Positions 25,708-35,258 of a stretch of DNA of 64,000 nt are shown here, one piece after another. The first letter of the stretch is position 1. Every line of letters begins with the position of its first letter. The DNA comes from Gemella sanguinis ATCC 700632. Its GTDB lineage: Bacteria > Bacillota > Bacilli > Staphylococcales > Gemellaceae. The translations under genes were made by a program, and so were the position numbers. The stretch is from positions 116,965-180,964 of the forward strand of contig NZ_JNJO01000004.1 of assembly GCF_000701685.1 (NCBI RefSeq), written 5' to 3'. The notes beneath the pieces were generated by a model, which made no database searches, was not told the DNA's origin, and worked only from the letters and a program-made list of their open reading frames with translations.

Positions 25708-26103
25708 ATGAAAAGTAGACATGAATTAAGAGAATCAGTATTTAAAATTTTATTTCAGGTAGAAAATACAGATTTAGATTATAGAGAATTATTAGAGTTT
25801 GAAGTGGACGATGTTTCAGGTAGTGAATATGTAACTAGAACTTTAGATGATATTTTTGAGAAAAAAAATGAAATTGATGAAATAATAACTAATAACTTAA
25901 AAGATTGGAAGTTAGAACGTTTATCAAAAATGGATAGACAAATTTTAAGAATATCTACATATGAAATTTTATTTACAGATATTCCTTACAAGGTTTCTAT
26001 AAATGAAGCTGTAGAACTTTCAAAAAAATATAGTGAAAAAGATGATAGCTATAAATTTATCAATGGAGTATTAAAAGGTATAGTTGAAACTTCAACTAAA
26101 TAA
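25708..26103 (+). CDS. nusB: NusB, transcription antitermination factor
   Basis: This 131-residue, all-helical protein pairs with NusE/S10 and binds boxA RNA to prevent premature termination of rRNA transcripts. The N-terminus RHELRESVFKILFQVE, the centre LSKMDRQILRISTYEILF and the C-terminus SINEAVELSKKYSEKDDSYKFINGVLKGI are typical. TTAGGAGA precedes ATG 25708. It is in the Bacillus-type order yqhY-nusB-xseAB-ispA; folD is missing. Confidence 0.96.
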   Translation: MKSRHELRESVFKILFQVENTDLDYRELLEFEVDDVSGSEYVTRTLDDIFEKKNEIDEIITNNLKDWKLERLSKMDRQILRISTYEILFTDIPYKVSINEAVELSKKYSEKDDSYKFINGVLKGIVETSTK

Positions 26104-26115
26104 GAGGTAATATTA

Positions 26116-27375
26116 TTGGAAGAAAAAGCATATTTAACTGTTACGGCATTAAATAAATATATTGAGAAAAAGTTTATTTTAGACCCTTATCTAGGTGAAA
26201 TAAATATAAAGGGCGAGATATCAAATTTTAAACTACACAATAATAACAATATTTATTTTTCTATTAAAGATGAAAATACAAGAATAAATGCCGTTTGGTT
26301 CGGTGCTAAGAGTCGTGAGTTTAAAGACGGTGATACAGTTTTAATTAAGTCTAAAATAAACTTTTACTTTCCAAGAGGTGAACATAACCTAATAGTTATC
26401 GATATGAAAAAAGATCGTATTGGTGAACTATATCAGAAGTTTTTAGAATTAAAAGAAAAGCTTGAAAAAGAAGGATTATTCTCGTCAGAGTTTAAAAAGG
26501 ATATTCCAAAATTTAGTCAAAAAATTGCTTTAATAACAGCAAAAACAGGTGCTGCTATACAAGATATGACTAGAACAATACAAAGAAGATTTCCAATTGC
26601 TAAAATTAATGTTTATTCAACGTTAGTTCAAGGAGAAAACTCAGTTGAAGATATTGTAAAAAATATTGTTCTTGCTGATAGTGAAGATAATGATGTAATT
26701 ATATTAGGACGTGGTGGAGGATCGATTGAAGATTTGTGGAGTTTCAATACTGAAGAAGTTGTCCGAGCAATCTTTAATTGTAAAACTCCTATTGTAACAG
26801 GAATTGGCCATGAGACAGATACAACGTTATCAGATTTTGTATCAGATGTTAGGGCATCAACGCCGACTGCTGCTGCAGAATTAGTAACCCCAAATATAAT
26901 TGATATAAAAAATAGATTATCTTTTAATAGTGATAAATTAAATAGAAGAATGTCTTATATATTGGAAGAATATAGAACTAGGATAGCAAATAGTAATTCA
27001 AATCCTTACTTTAGAAATTACACAAATATTTATAATATTTATAAAGAAAAAGTTTGTTTATTAGAGAAAGAATTATCCAAAGGGTTAAATAACTTACTTA
27101 AGGAAAAGAAATCTGAATTAACTATTTCTAAAGAAATATTCCAAAAGATAGATGTTATAGGTCCATATAAAGAATATTTCATTAAAAAAGTTGATAGCCT
27201 TGAGGCGAATTCTCCTATTAATATATTAAAAAAAGGATACTCAATTACATATTTAAATGATAATAAAATTACATCAGTAAAAAGTGTTAACAAAAATGAT
27301 AATATATCTGTAAGGCTTTCAGATGGTTTATTAGAATGTAATGTAATTGATACAATAGAAGAAGGAGTAGAGTAA
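26116..27375 (+). CDS. xseA: XseA, exodeoxyribonuclease VII large subunit
   Basis: This 419-residue catalytic subunit of ExoVII degrades single-stranded DNA from either end. An OB-fold N-terminus (EINIKGEISNFKLHNNNNIYFSIKD begins it) is followed by the nuclease domain with GRGGGSIEDLWSFN and GIGHETDTTLSDFVSDVRASTPTAAAE, then a coiled-coil region that binds XseB, and a short C-terminal barrel. The start is TTG 26116 with AGAGGT just upstream. Its stop overlaps the xseB start in TAATG. Confidence 0.97.
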   Translation: MEEKAYLTVTALNKYIEKKFILDPYLGEINIKGEISNFKLHNNNNIYFSIKDENTRINAVWFGAKSREFKDGDTVLIKSKINFYFPRGEHNLIVIDMKKDRIGELYQKFLELKEKLEKEGLFSSEFKKDIPKFSQKIALITAKTGAAIQDMTRTIQRRFPIAKINVYSTLVQGENSVEDIVKNIVLADSEDNDVIILGRGGGSIEDLWSFNTEEVVRAIFNCKTPIVTGIGHETDTTLSDFVSDVRASTPTAAAELVTPNIIDIKNRLSFNSDKLNRRMSYILEEYRTRIANSNSNPYFRNYTNIYNIYKEKVCLLEKELSKGLNNLLKEKKSELTISKEIFQKIDVIGPYKEYFIKKVDSLEANSPINILKKGYSITYLNDNKITSVKSVNKNDNISVRLSDGLLECNVIDTIEEGVE

Positions 27376-27575
27376 TGGCTAAAGAAAGTTTTGAGTCGAA
27401 TTTAATTAATCTTGAAAAAATTGTTTCTGAATTAGAATCAGGACAACTCTCATTAGAGGAATCGTTAGAAAAATACAAAAAAGGTATAGACCTAGTAAAA
27501 AAATGTAATACAATTATAGAAAATGCAGAAAAAGAAGTTCAAAGACTAACTGAGGATATTAAAACAAATGAATAG
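27375..27575 (+). CDS. xseB: XseB, exodeoxyribonuclease VII small subunit
   Basis: This 66-residue helical hairpin protein wraps the coiled-coil of XseA. The family pattern SFESNLINLEKIVSELESGQLSLEESL (residues 4-30) and KYKKGIDLVKKCNTIIENAEKEV are clear. It overlaps xseA by one base and ispA by eight, so the three are translationally linked. Confidence 0.96.
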   Translation: MAKESFESNLINLEKIVSELESGQLSLEESLEKYKKGIDLVKKCNTIIENAEKEVQRLTEDIKTNE

Positions 27576-28428
27576 TTTCGAGCAATTTATAAATGAAAAT
27601 AGAAATTCTTTAAATATTTATGCAAAAGAATATATTGAAAACCTAGAAATTCCTGAATTATTAAAGGAATCAATTATTTATTCGTTGGTTAATGATGGGA
27701 AAAAAATAAGACCATTATCGTTTTTATATTTATTAAAATTTTATAAAATAGATTATAAAGAATATTTTGATGTTGCATTAGCAATAGAATTAGTACATAC
27801 TTACTCATTGGTTCATGATGATTTACCTGAAATGGATAATGACGATTATCGCTGGGGAAAACCAACTAATCACCGAGTATATGGACAAGATATTGCAGTT
27901 CTAACTGGTGATTCAATGCTAACATTAGCATTTGAAGTGTTAAGTAAAGCAAATATAAATGATACTCTTAAAGTTAATCTTATCCAACAATTTGCTAATT
28001 ATTCTGGAGCAATGGGAATGATTGCTGGTCAAGTGTACGATGTTAAGCAAAAAAACTATCAAGTTGATGCTAATTATCTAAAATTGATGCATAGTTTAAA
28101 AACAGGTAGACTAATAGAATTACCGCTTGATTTTGCTTGTAAAATAGCTCGAAAAGAATCGGATTTAGATTATATAAGAAGTTTTGGTAAAGAGCTAGGT
28201 ATAGCGTATCAAATAAAAGATGATATTTTAGATTATTATGGTGAATTTGAAAAAATAGGTAAATTACCAAGTGATGAAGATATGATTACTTATCTTAGTT
28301 TTTATGGAATAGATGAATGTAAAGAGTTACTAGAAAAACACACAACAAATGCAATAGAAATTTCAAGAAAATTAGAAAACAATTTATTGGAAGATTTTGC
28401 TAATTATTTATTGAAAAGAGATAAATAA
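27568..28428 (+). CDS. ispA: IspA, farnesyl/geranyl diphosphate synthase (polyprenyl synthetase)
   Basis: This 286-residue prenyltransferase condenses IPP with allylic diphosphates to make farnesyl diphosphate, the precursor of undecaprenyl and quinone side chains. The first Asp-rich motif is HDDLPEMDND, the second is YQIKDDILDYYG. GDSMLTLAFEVLS and GMIAGQVYDV are also typical. The length is that of short-chain synthases. It is the last gene of the operon and is followed by a terminator; a dxs gene is not present downstream. Confidence 0.95.
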   Translation: MNSFEQFINENRNSLNIYAKEYIENLEIPELLKESIIYSLVNDGKKIRPLSFLYLLKFYKIDYKEYFDVALAIELVHTYSLVHDDLPEMDNDDYRWGKPTNHRVYGQDIAVLTGDSMLTLAFEVLSKANINDTLKVNLIQQFANYSGAMGMIAGQVYDVKQKNYQVDANYLKLMHSLKTGRLIELPLDFACKIARKESDLDYIRSFGKELGIAYQIKDDILDYYGEFEKIGKLPSDEDMITYLSFYGIDECKELLEKHTTNAIEISRKLENNLLEDFANYLLKRDK

Positions 28429-28431
28429 AAA

Positions 28432-28469
28432 TAACCACGGTAGTTTAGGGGTAAACTTCCGTGGTTTTA
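28432..28469 (+). terminator. Terminator after ispA
   Basis: AACCACGG pairs with CCGTGGTT (ends at about 28433 and 28466), with an internal GTTT/AAAC extension, followed by TTAT. Confidence 0.8.
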
Positions 28470-28866
28470 TACAGTAAATATTAACGTAGGGTGGGCACTG
28501 GAATTTCTATGTACTATGTTAATATATAATTTTAATCATATAAATTGTAGTTACTGGCACAAACATGAGGATTACTGTTAATTGTAAAACTAAAAGTAGT
28601 TTGTTAAACAATATATATAATTAAGACTGTATGTTATTAATCATAATGATTAAATATGTAGTATTTAACTCTATAGTAAGAGTTTTAAATAATTCCAGGT
28701 TGTAAGCCCAAATAAAGTCAAACAACTTTACATAAATATTATACTAAAAAAATCATGAAATTTAAAGTATTTGTGTAAAATTAATAAAAGTTTTTTTACT
28801 GATTAAGATGGAAATCTAAATTAAATTAATGTATAATAAAAAATTAACGAAGTAAAAATAATTAAG
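28470..28866. other. Gene-free region between ispA and glxK
   Basis: About 400 bp after the ispA terminator hold no supported ORF on either strand and no RNA gene that I recognise. Locally less AT-rich patches (for example around 28487-28500 and 28688-28705) may be the remains of a lost gene, but no protein match could be read. A TATAAT at 28832-28837 may be the -10 of the next gene. Confidence 0.5.
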
Positions 28867-28875
28867 GTGGAAGTT

Positions 28876-30018
28876 ATGAAAATATTGGTAGCTGTAAATG
28901 AATTTAAAGGTTCATTGACCTCAAGGGAAATAGCAGATTTAATTTCAAAATTAGCTAATAGTAGGTATAAAAATATAGAAATAGTACCTGAAGTAATTGC
29001 GGATGGTGGAGACGGTTTTTTAGATATTTTTAATAATTTTTCTAAAAAAGAAGTACTAGTCACTAATGCTATGGGTGAGAAAATTAAAGCTAGTTATTTA
29101 GTTGATTATAATAATAAGAAAGCAGTTATAGAAGTAGCAGAAATAATTGGTCTAAAAAAAGTAAGTGAAAAAAATCCGTACCTAGCAAGTACTTATGGTT
29201 TAGGAGAAGTAATAAAATCATTACTCCAGGAAAATATTAGAGATTTTATTATAGGCCTTGGAGGAAGCGCAACTAATGATTGTGGCATAGGCATGCTAAG
29301 TGCTTTAGGGTATAAATTCTATGATAAAAATAATAATGAATGTATACACGGTATAAATGCCTTAAGTAAAATAAATAGGATTGATGACTCTTATTTAAAT
29401 GAAAATCTAAAAAATGCTAAGTTTACACTCATCAGTGATGTTGAAAACATTCTATGCGGCCAAGAAGGAGCTACATATGTCTTTTCTAAACAAAAAGGTT
29501 TAAAGGAAGAAAATTTTCAGATTGTAGACGATTATGTTAATAAATTTACAAGAATAGTGTATAATAAGTACAATACAAATTATTCAAATATTTTAGGTAG
29601 TGGTGCTGCAGGTGGTTTAGCTTATGGTTTTCTAACTTTTACAAACTCTGAAATAAAAAAAGGTTCTGATTTTATGATAGAATATCTTGAAATAGAAGAG
29701 AAAATAAAAGAGATAGATATAGTAATTACTGGAGAAGGTAAATTAGATTTGCAAAGCTTTATGGGAAAAGCACCTATTGAGATAGCTAGAGTAGCAAAAA
29801 AATATAAAAAGAATGTAATATTTTTAGCAGGAACTATTGTAGATAAAGAAATAGATACACTTGACACTAATACTAAGAGCATTATAGACGCTTCTTTTTC
29901 TATATTGAGAGGGATTTCAACTCTAGATGAAGCTATGAATAAAAAAATTGCAATTTCAAACTTAGAAAATACTGTGTCTCAAGTTTTTAATTTATTGGAG
30001 ATTTTTAAGAATGAATAA
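28876..30018 (+). CDS. glxK: Glycerate kinase (GlxK/GarK family)
   Basis: This 380-residue enzyme of the type I glycerate kinase family (PF02595) phosphorylates glycerate with ATP. Family motifs are NEFKGSLTSREIAD at the start, ADGGDGFLDIF near residue 45, GLGGSATNDCGIGML near 130, GSGAAGGLAYG near 245 and ITGEGKLDLQSFMGKAP near 285. The frame is open from GTG 28867, but ATG 28876 lies 5 bases after AAGGTGG and gives the usual MKILVA start. It overlaps the EamA gene by 8 bp. The physiological link between the two is not known. Confidence 0.93.
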   Translation: MKILVAVNEFKGSLTSREIADLISKLANSRYKNIEIVPEVIADGGDGFLDIFNNFSKKEVLVTNAMGEKIKASYLVDYNNKKAVIEVAEIIGLKKVSEKNPYLASTYGLGEVIKSLLQENIRDFIIGLGGSATNDCGIGMLSALGYKFYDKNNNECIHGINALSKINRIDDSYLNENLKNAKFTLISDVENILCGQEGATYVFSKQKGLKEENFQIVDDYVNKFTRIVYNKYNTNYSNILGSGAAGGLAYGFLTFTNSEIKKGSDFMIEYLEIEEKIKEIDIVITGEGKLDLQSFMGKAPIEIARVAKKYKKNVIFLAGTIVDKEIDTLDTNTKSIIDASFSILRGISTLDEAMNKKIAISNLENTVSQVFNLLEIFKNE

Positions 30019-30871
30019 TAGTAATATTTTAAAGGGAATATTTTGTATAATAATTGCTGGATTTGGATTTGCATTAATGTCTTTGTTTGTTAAATTATCT
30101 GGTGATTTACCATCCATGCAAAAAGGTTTTTTTAGAAATATAATAGCTGTATTTATATCTTCGATACCACTTATTAAACATTGGAAAGTTATAAATATTC
30201 CAAAAAATAAGACTGGATGGTTAGTACTAATTTCAAGAAGTGTATTTGGAACTATTGGATTGGTTTTGAATTTTTACGCTATTTCACATATAAGCCTAGC
30301 AGATTCTTCGATTATTCAAAAACTGTCTCCTTTTATTATTATAATACTATCATATATATTTTTTAAAGAAGAAATGACTAGATTTCAATTTTTCTCAATA
30401 ATTATTGCTTTTATTGGGATTATATTAATAATTAAACCAAGTGGTAATGATATTATTAGTATGGGGGCATTAGCTGCATTATTAGGTGCTTTATGTGCGG
30501 GTATTGCATATACTTGTGTAAGATACTTAGGAACACATAATATATCGGGTGAGTTTATAATATTTTTCTTTTCTAGTTTATCGTCATTAATGTTATTACC
30601 ATATCTAATTTTTGATTATAGATCGATGTCATTATATCAATTATCAATGTTATTATTAGCAGGTATTAGTGCTACAATAGGTCAGTATGGTGTAACGTTT
30701 GCATATAAATTTGCAGCAGCGAAAAATATTTCAGTTTTTGATTATTCACAAGTATTATTTTCTGGTATTTTTGGATATATGTTTTTTGGAGAATTTCCAG
30801 ATTTTCAAAGTTTAATAGGATATATTATAGTAATATCAGTAGGTATAGTTTTAGTATTGAGATCTAAGTAA
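30011..30871 (+). CDS. EamA/DMT-family transporter
   Basis: This 286-residue integral membrane protein has ten hydrophobic segments in two homologous EamA halves (residues about 8-138 and 150-284). The signature YAISHISLADSSIIQKLSPFIIIILSYIFFKEEMT ends the first half, and FDYSQVLFSGIFGYMFFGE is in the second. Drug/metabolite family members export or import small metabolites; the substrate here cannot be told. GGAG lies upstream inside glxK, and the next gene begins 9 bp later with an AAGGAGG. Confidence 0.9.
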   Translation: MNNSNILKGIFCIIIAGFGFALMSLFVKLSGDLPSMQKGFFRNIIAVFISSIPLIKHWKVINIPKNKTGWLVLISRSVFGTIGLVLNFYAISHISLADSSIIQKLSPFIIIILSYIFFKEEMTRFQFFSIIIAFIGIILIIKPSGNDIISMGALAALLGALCAGIAYTCVRYLGTHNISGEFIIFFFSSLSSLMLLPYLIFDYRSMSLYQLSMLLLAGISATIGQYGVTFAYKFAAAKNISVFDYSQVLFSGIFGYMFFGEFPDFQSLIGYIIVISVGIVLVLRSK

Positions 30872-30880
30872 GGAGGTAAT

Positions 30881-31750
30881 ATGAAGAAAAAATATTTAAT
30901 TATCTTAATAAGTATACTAGGAATAATTATTTTTTGTTTTGGCATAAAAAGTATAAATGAATTTTCCGTGAGTAGTAACAAAATAGAAGAAAAAAATAAA
31001 AATTCTTTAAAATCGAGAGATGGAATAGTGGGAGTTAAACAACCGTTTCCTTTCTTAAAAAATAGTAAAGAAGTTGAAAATAATCTACTAGAAAATGCTA
31101 AATATAGCATAGAAGATCAATTTATCCTTCTACAAAAAGATAAATTACCAGTAGCAGAACAAAAACTTTTTGCTAATAATAAAGATTCAAAACAATATAT
31201 ACTAGGTTATTTAGCAGGAAAGAAATCAAAACCTTATGAGGAAGGAGAAACTGTTGAGTTAAATAGAAAATATCCTTATTATGTTCAGTGGGATAGAAGA
31301 TGGAGCTATAATAAACTTGGAGACATAAATATAGCAATTGGGGGCTGTGGTCCTGCTACAGTATCTATGGCTATAAGTGGTTTATTAAATGATAATACTA
31401 TAACTCCAGATAAAATTGCAAAAATTGCTGATGAAAATGGATATTTTACAGATGATGGAATAAAATGGAGTTTCTTCGATTTTATAACAAAAAAATATAA
31501 TTTGCAGACGAAAAATGTTTCAATAAGTAAAAAGTCAATAGATGATGTTTTACAAAAAAATAATCCTATTATAACTTCAGTAAAACCAGGTAAATTTACA
31601 ACAGTAGGCCACATTGTACTAATTGTAGGGAAAGATAATGACGGTAATTATATAATAAATGATCCAAATAGCTATGGGAGAACATTAAAAAAATGGAGTT
31701 ATGATGAGTTGAAAACAGAAATTAAGTCTATGTGGGAAGTATCAAAATAA
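30881..31750 (+). CDS. Secreted or surface-anchored C39-like cysteine peptidase
   Basis: This 289-residue protein has an N-terminal hydrophobic anchor or signal (residues 4-22) and a linker of about 100 residues. A peptidase_C39_2-type papain-like domain runs from about residue 130 to the end. The likely catalytic Cys is in GGCGPATVSMAISG near residue 155, the His in TVGHIVLIVGKDNDGNY near 245, and the Asn/Asp in IINDPNSYG. No ABC exporter with a double-Gly bacteriocin substrate is nearby, so it is more likely a general extracellular peptidase or amidase than a bacteriocin maturase. The Cys in the anchor is not in a lipobox context. Confidence 0.85.
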   Translation: MKKKYLIILISILGIIIFCFGIKSINEFSVSSNKIEEKNKNSLKSRDGIVGVKQPFPFLKNSKEVENNLLENAKYSIEDQFILLQKDKLPVAEQKLFANNKDSKQYILGYLAGKKSKPYEEGETVELNRKYPYYVQWDRRWSYNKLGDINIAIGGCGPATVSMAISGLLNDNTITPDKIAKIADENGYFTDDGIKWSFFDFITKKYNLQTKNVSISKKSIDDVLQKNNPIITSVKPGKFTTVGHIVLIVGKDNDGNYIINDPNSYGRTLKKWSYDELKTEIKSMWEVSK

Positions 31751-31766
31751 TTTATTAATACAAGCA

Positions 31767-31817
31767 AAATAAACGAATTATATAGTTTTAATAATTATAT
31801 AATTTGTTTATTTTTTA
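31767..31817 (+). terminator. Terminator after the C39-like peptidase gene
   Basis: An imperfect stem of about 16 bp (from 31767 to about 31784, complementary to about 31797-31813) runs into TTTTTTATT. Confidence 0.75.
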
Positions 31818-31871
31818 TTAGTAAAAACTAAAATAATTATAGTTGCTAATAAATGGAAATAGACCAATAAT

Positions 31872-31900
31872 TTGCTAAATATATAGAAAAATATTATAAT
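31872..31900 (+). promoter_or_regulatory. Promoter of the suf operon
   Basis: TTGCTA (31872-31877), a 17-nt spacer and TATAAT (31895-31900). It leaves a leader of about 80 nt before sufC. Confidence 0.7.
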
Positions 31901-31988
31901 AAATGGTATGTTAAAGGCTTAATAAAGCGATATTTAAATAATATTAAATAGAAAACCTTAAATAAAATTTATAAATGGAGGAATAATA

Positions 31989-32729
31989 ATGTCTGTTCTA
32001 GATATAAAAAATTTAGAAGTATCGATAAATGATAAGAAAATATTAAAAGGTCTTAATTTAGAAATAAAATCTGGGGAAATTCATGCAGTAATGGGGCCTA
32101 ATGGGGCAGGAAAATCTACATTAGCGTCAGCTATTATGGGACATCCTAAATATGAAGTTGATGGAGGTAGTATTTTACTTGATAATGAGGAAGTGCTAGA
32201 TATGGAGGTAGATGAGAGAGCTAGAGCTGGATTATTCTTAGCTATGCAATATCCTTCAGAAGTTCCTGGAGTACCAACATCTGAATTTATTAAATCAGCT
32301 ATAAATGCAGGTAGAGAAGAAAGTATTCCACTTATGCAGTATATTAAAAAGCTTGATAAAACTATGAACTTTTTAGAGATGGATTTAAAAATGTCTCAAC
32401 GTTATGTGAATGATGGATTCTCAGGTGGTGAGAAAAAACGTAATGAAATATTACAAATGATGATGTTAGAACCAAAATTTGCTATTCTTGACGAGATTGA
32501 CTCTGGATTAGATATAGATGCATTAAAGATTGTATCAAAAGGAGTTAATAAAATGCGTGGAGAAGATTTTGGTTGTTTAATTATTACTCACTATCAACGT
32601 TTATTAGATTACATTGAACCAGATTTTGTTCATGTGTTAATGGATGGGAAAATAGTTAAAACAGGAGGACCAGAATTAGCACTTCGCTTAGAAAAAGAAG
32701 GATATGATTGGTTAAAAGAAGAGGTTTAA
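31989..32729 (+). CDS. sufC: SufC, Fe-S cluster assembly ATPase
   Basis: This 246-residue ABC-type ATPase drives the SufBCD scaffold. Walker [10 protein letters not shown] is at about residues 37-45, the Q-loop region contains [14 protein letters not shown], the signature is [13 protein letters not shown], and Walker [13 protein letters not shown] follows. [16 protein letters not shown] H-loop (here [12 protein letters not shown]) is typical of SufC. GGAGG precedes ATG 31989. It is the first gene of sufCDSUB, the only Fe-S assembly system of most Bacilli. Confidence 0.97.
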   Translation: MSVLDIKNLEVSINDKKILKGLNLEIKSGEIHAVMGPNGAGKSTLASAIMGHPKYEVDGGSILLDNEEVLDMEVDERARAGLFLAMQYPSEVPGVPTSEFIKSAINAGREESIPLMQYIKKLDKTMNFLEMDLKMSQRYVNDGFSGGEKKRNEILQMMMLEPKFAILDEIDSGLDIDALKIVSKGVNKMRGEDFGCLIITHYQRLLDYIEPDFVHVLMDGKIVKTGGPELALRLEKEGYDWLKEEV

Positions 32730-32730
32730 T

Positions 32731-34026
32731 ATGGAAAATAATAAATTAAAACTTAGTATAAAAACATTACAGAATATTTTTTCTGATACTAATGAACCTG
32801 AGTGGTATTTAAATACAAGAAAATTGGCTTTATACAAGAGTTATACTTTACCTTTTCCTAAATTAGAATCAATGAATTTAGAAAATTGGAATCTTTTTAA
32901 TGTTGATTTTAGTAAATTGCGTATTGTAGAAAATACCATTAATATTGAAGAAATATTAGAAAAATATAATGTAAATAGGGATGATTTTGTAGTTATTCAA
33001 AAAAATAACACTTTGGTTTATGTGAATATACCGGAAAAATATGAAAATAAAGTAAAAATAAAAAATATATTTTCTGCTATGAATGATGATCATATTAAAG
33101 ATAGTTTTATGAGCGTTGTAGACTATGCAGAAAGTAAAGTAACGTCAGTACATTATACATTATTAAACGCAGGATTATATGTAGATGTAGTTGATAATTC
33201 AGAAATTGATGAACCTTTACAATATATAGTTATTTCAGATGGTGAACAAAGCTTGTTTAATCATGTTACGTTACAAGTTGGAAAGAATGCTAAATTCAAC
33301 TTTATTGAAAATTATATAAATAATATTGAAAAGGATAGTGAACCATTCAATATCGTTACAGAAGTAGTAGCTCATGATGGAGCAAAGATAAATTATAGTT
33401 CAATAACTAATCAGCCTGGAGCAAAGAGAGGAACTATTTTAAGACGTGGTTTAACATATAGAGATGCATTAATTAACTGGAATGTTGCAGCAATGGATGA
33501 GGCTAATGTGTATCATGATAATACAACACATATTCTAGGTGATGGTTCAGAAGCAAATCTGAAAATTGTTACATTAGGTGTTAAAGAACAGAAGACATAT
33601 TTTAATAGTGAAGTTGTAAATCAAGGATTAAATTCAAAAGGAGATATTCTTCAACATGGTGTTCTTCTTGATAGATCACATATAGTATTTAACGGTATTG
33701 GTTTTATTGTAAAAGGTGCGACTGGATCTAATGCTTATCAAAGCTCTAGAATGTTAACTTTATCTTCGGATGCTAAAGCTGATGCAAATCCAATGTTATT
33801 AATTGATGAAAATGACGTTATGGCAGGACATGGGGCTTCTTTAGGGCGTATCGATGAAGAACAATTATATTATTTACAGAGTAGAGGATTGACTAGAAAA
33901 GAGTCTAGTAGACTACTTGTTCATGGATTCTTATCGCCTGTAATTACTGAATTAACTGTTGATAAAATAAAAGACTTAGTAACAATTCTTATTGATGAGA
34001 AAATAAATAATAATGAGAGTGAATAA
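32731..34026 (+). CDS. sufD: SufD, Fe-S cluster scaffold subunit
   Basis: This 431-residue SUF_FeS beta-helix protein pairs with SufB. The N-terminus contains EPEWYLNTRKLAL, the core repeats include GDGSEANLKIVTLG and SKGDILQHGVLLDRS, and the C-terminus has MAGHGASLGRIDEEQLYYLQSRGL with the conserved His. LVHGFLSPVITE is typical of SufD. It begins one base after sufC and ends two bases before sufS. Confidence 0.95.
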   Translation: MENNKLKLSIKTLQNIFSDTNEPEWYLNTRKLALYKSYTLPFPKLESMNLENWNLFNVDFSKLRIVENTINIEEILEKYNVNRDDFVVIQKNNTLVYVNIPEKYENKVKIKNIFSAMNDDHIKDSFMSVVDYAESKVTSVHYTLLNAGLYVDVVDNSEIDEPLQYIVISDGEQSLFNHVTLQVGKNAKFNFIENYINNIEKDSEPFNIVTEVVAHDGAKINYSSITNQPGAKRGTILRRGLTYRDALINWNVAAMDEANVYHDNTTHILGDGSEANLKIVTLGVKEQKTYFNSEVVNQGLNSKGDILQHGVLLDRSHIVFNGIGFIVKGATGSNAYQSSRMLTLSSDAKADANPMLLIDENDVMAGHGASLGRIDEEQLYYLQSRGLTRKESSRLLVHGFLSPVITELTVDKIKDLVTILIDEKINNNESE

Positions 34027-34028
34027 AA

Positions 34029-35258
34029 ATGAAAGATTTAAGCATTTATAGAGATGATTTTCCAATACTAAAAAGAAAAATCAAAAATAATGATTTAATA
34101 TTTTTTGATAATGGAGCAACAACTCAAAAGCCTATTCAAGTAATTGATGCAATAAGTGATTATTATAAAAACTATAATTCTAATATACATAGATCTGTTT
34201 ACACTCTTGGAGATGAGTCAGAAAAGATATATGAAGAGTCAAAACATTTAGTTAAAGAATTCATAAATGCTAATAGTCATGAAGAAATTATTTACACTAG
34301 CGGAACTACGGAAAGTATGAATTTTATAGCAAGAATAATTGAGCAAGATGTTGAAGATGGAGATGAAATTATTCTTACATATATGGAACATCATGCAAAT
34401 CTTGTACCATGGCAACAATTAGCGATTAGAAAAAATTTAACTTTAAGATTTTTAGATTTAGATGAGTTAGGAAGAATTAATATTAACCAATTAAAAGAGT
34501 TAATAAACGATAAAACAAAAATAGTTTCTATTTGCCATGCATCTAACGTATTAGGAAATATTAATCCAGTATATGAAATAGGTAGTTTATTAAAAGATAA
34601 AGATATATATTTTGTAGTTGACGCTGCACAATCAGTTCCTCATATGAAAATTGATGTAGTCAAAATGAATTGTGACTTCCTTGCATTTAGTGCACATAAA
34701 ATGTGTGGACCAACTGGAATAGGCGTCTTATATGGAAAAAAGAATCTATTAGAAAAATTTGATCCAGTAGAATTTGGAGGAGGAATGATAGGAGTTGTTG
34801 AAGAAAAATCATCAACATGGGCAATTCTTCCAGATAAATTTGAAGCAGGTACTCCTTTGTTGGCTGAAGCAGCAGGACTAGGAGCAACGATAAAATACTT
34901 AGAAGATATAGGTTTAGAAAATATCGAGAGTTATACTAAAGAATTAACTAAGTATTTATATGATGAGTTATCTAAAATAAGTAATATTAAAATATATGGA
35001 ACAAATGAGATCAGTGATAGAGTATCATTAGTATCTTTCAATTTAGAAGGAGTTCATCCACATGATTTAACTAGTTTTTTAGATGAAAAAGGAATCTGTA
35101 TAAGAGCTGGTCATCAGTGTACTCAGCCATTGCTTGGTAAGTTAGGCACATATTCAGTAGCAAGAGCTAGTCTATATTTTTATAACACAAAAGAAGAAAT
35201 AGACTTCTTTATTCAAGTGTTAAAAGAAACAAAGGAATTTTTTGAAAATGAGTTTTAA
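34029..35258 (+). CDS. sufS: SufS, cysteine desulfurase
   Basis: This 409-residue PLP enzyme takes sulfur from cysteine for cluster assembly. The PLP-binding Lys is in FSAHKMCGPTGIG (about residues 219-231), preceded by VDAAQSVPH; EHHANLVPWQ is at about 120. The active-site Cys that carries the persulfide is in RAGHQCTQP near residue 360. It is a group II desulfurase, which passes sulfur to SufU. It follows sufD by 2 bp and overlaps sufU by 11 bp. Confidence 0.97.
   Translation: MKDLSIYRDDFPILKRKIKNNDLIFFDNGATTQKPIQVIDAISDYYKNYNSNIHRSVYTLGDESEKIYEESKHLVKEFINANSHEEIIYTSGTTESMNFIARIIEQDVEDGDEIILTYMEHHANLVPWQQLAIRKNLTLRFLDLDELGRININQLKELINDKTKIVSICHASNVLGNINPVYEIGSLLKDKDIYFVVDAAQSVPHMKIDVVKMNCDFLAFSAHKMCGPTGIGVLYGKKNLLEKFDPVEFGGGMIGVVEEKSSTWAILPDKFEAGTPLLAEAAGLGATIKYLEDIGLENIESYTKELTKYLYDELSKISNIKIYGTNEISDRVSLVSFNLEGVHPHDLTSFLDEKGICIRAGHQCTQPLLGKLGTYSVARASLYFYNTKEEIDFFIQVLKETKEFFENEF

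Noticed and set aside
28500..28620. Short hydrophobic minus-strand frame (about 28 codons) in the ispA-glxK gap
   Set aside because: It has no start codon with a ribosome site, is interrupted upstream by a stop, and its composition is what AT-rich noncoding DNA gives.
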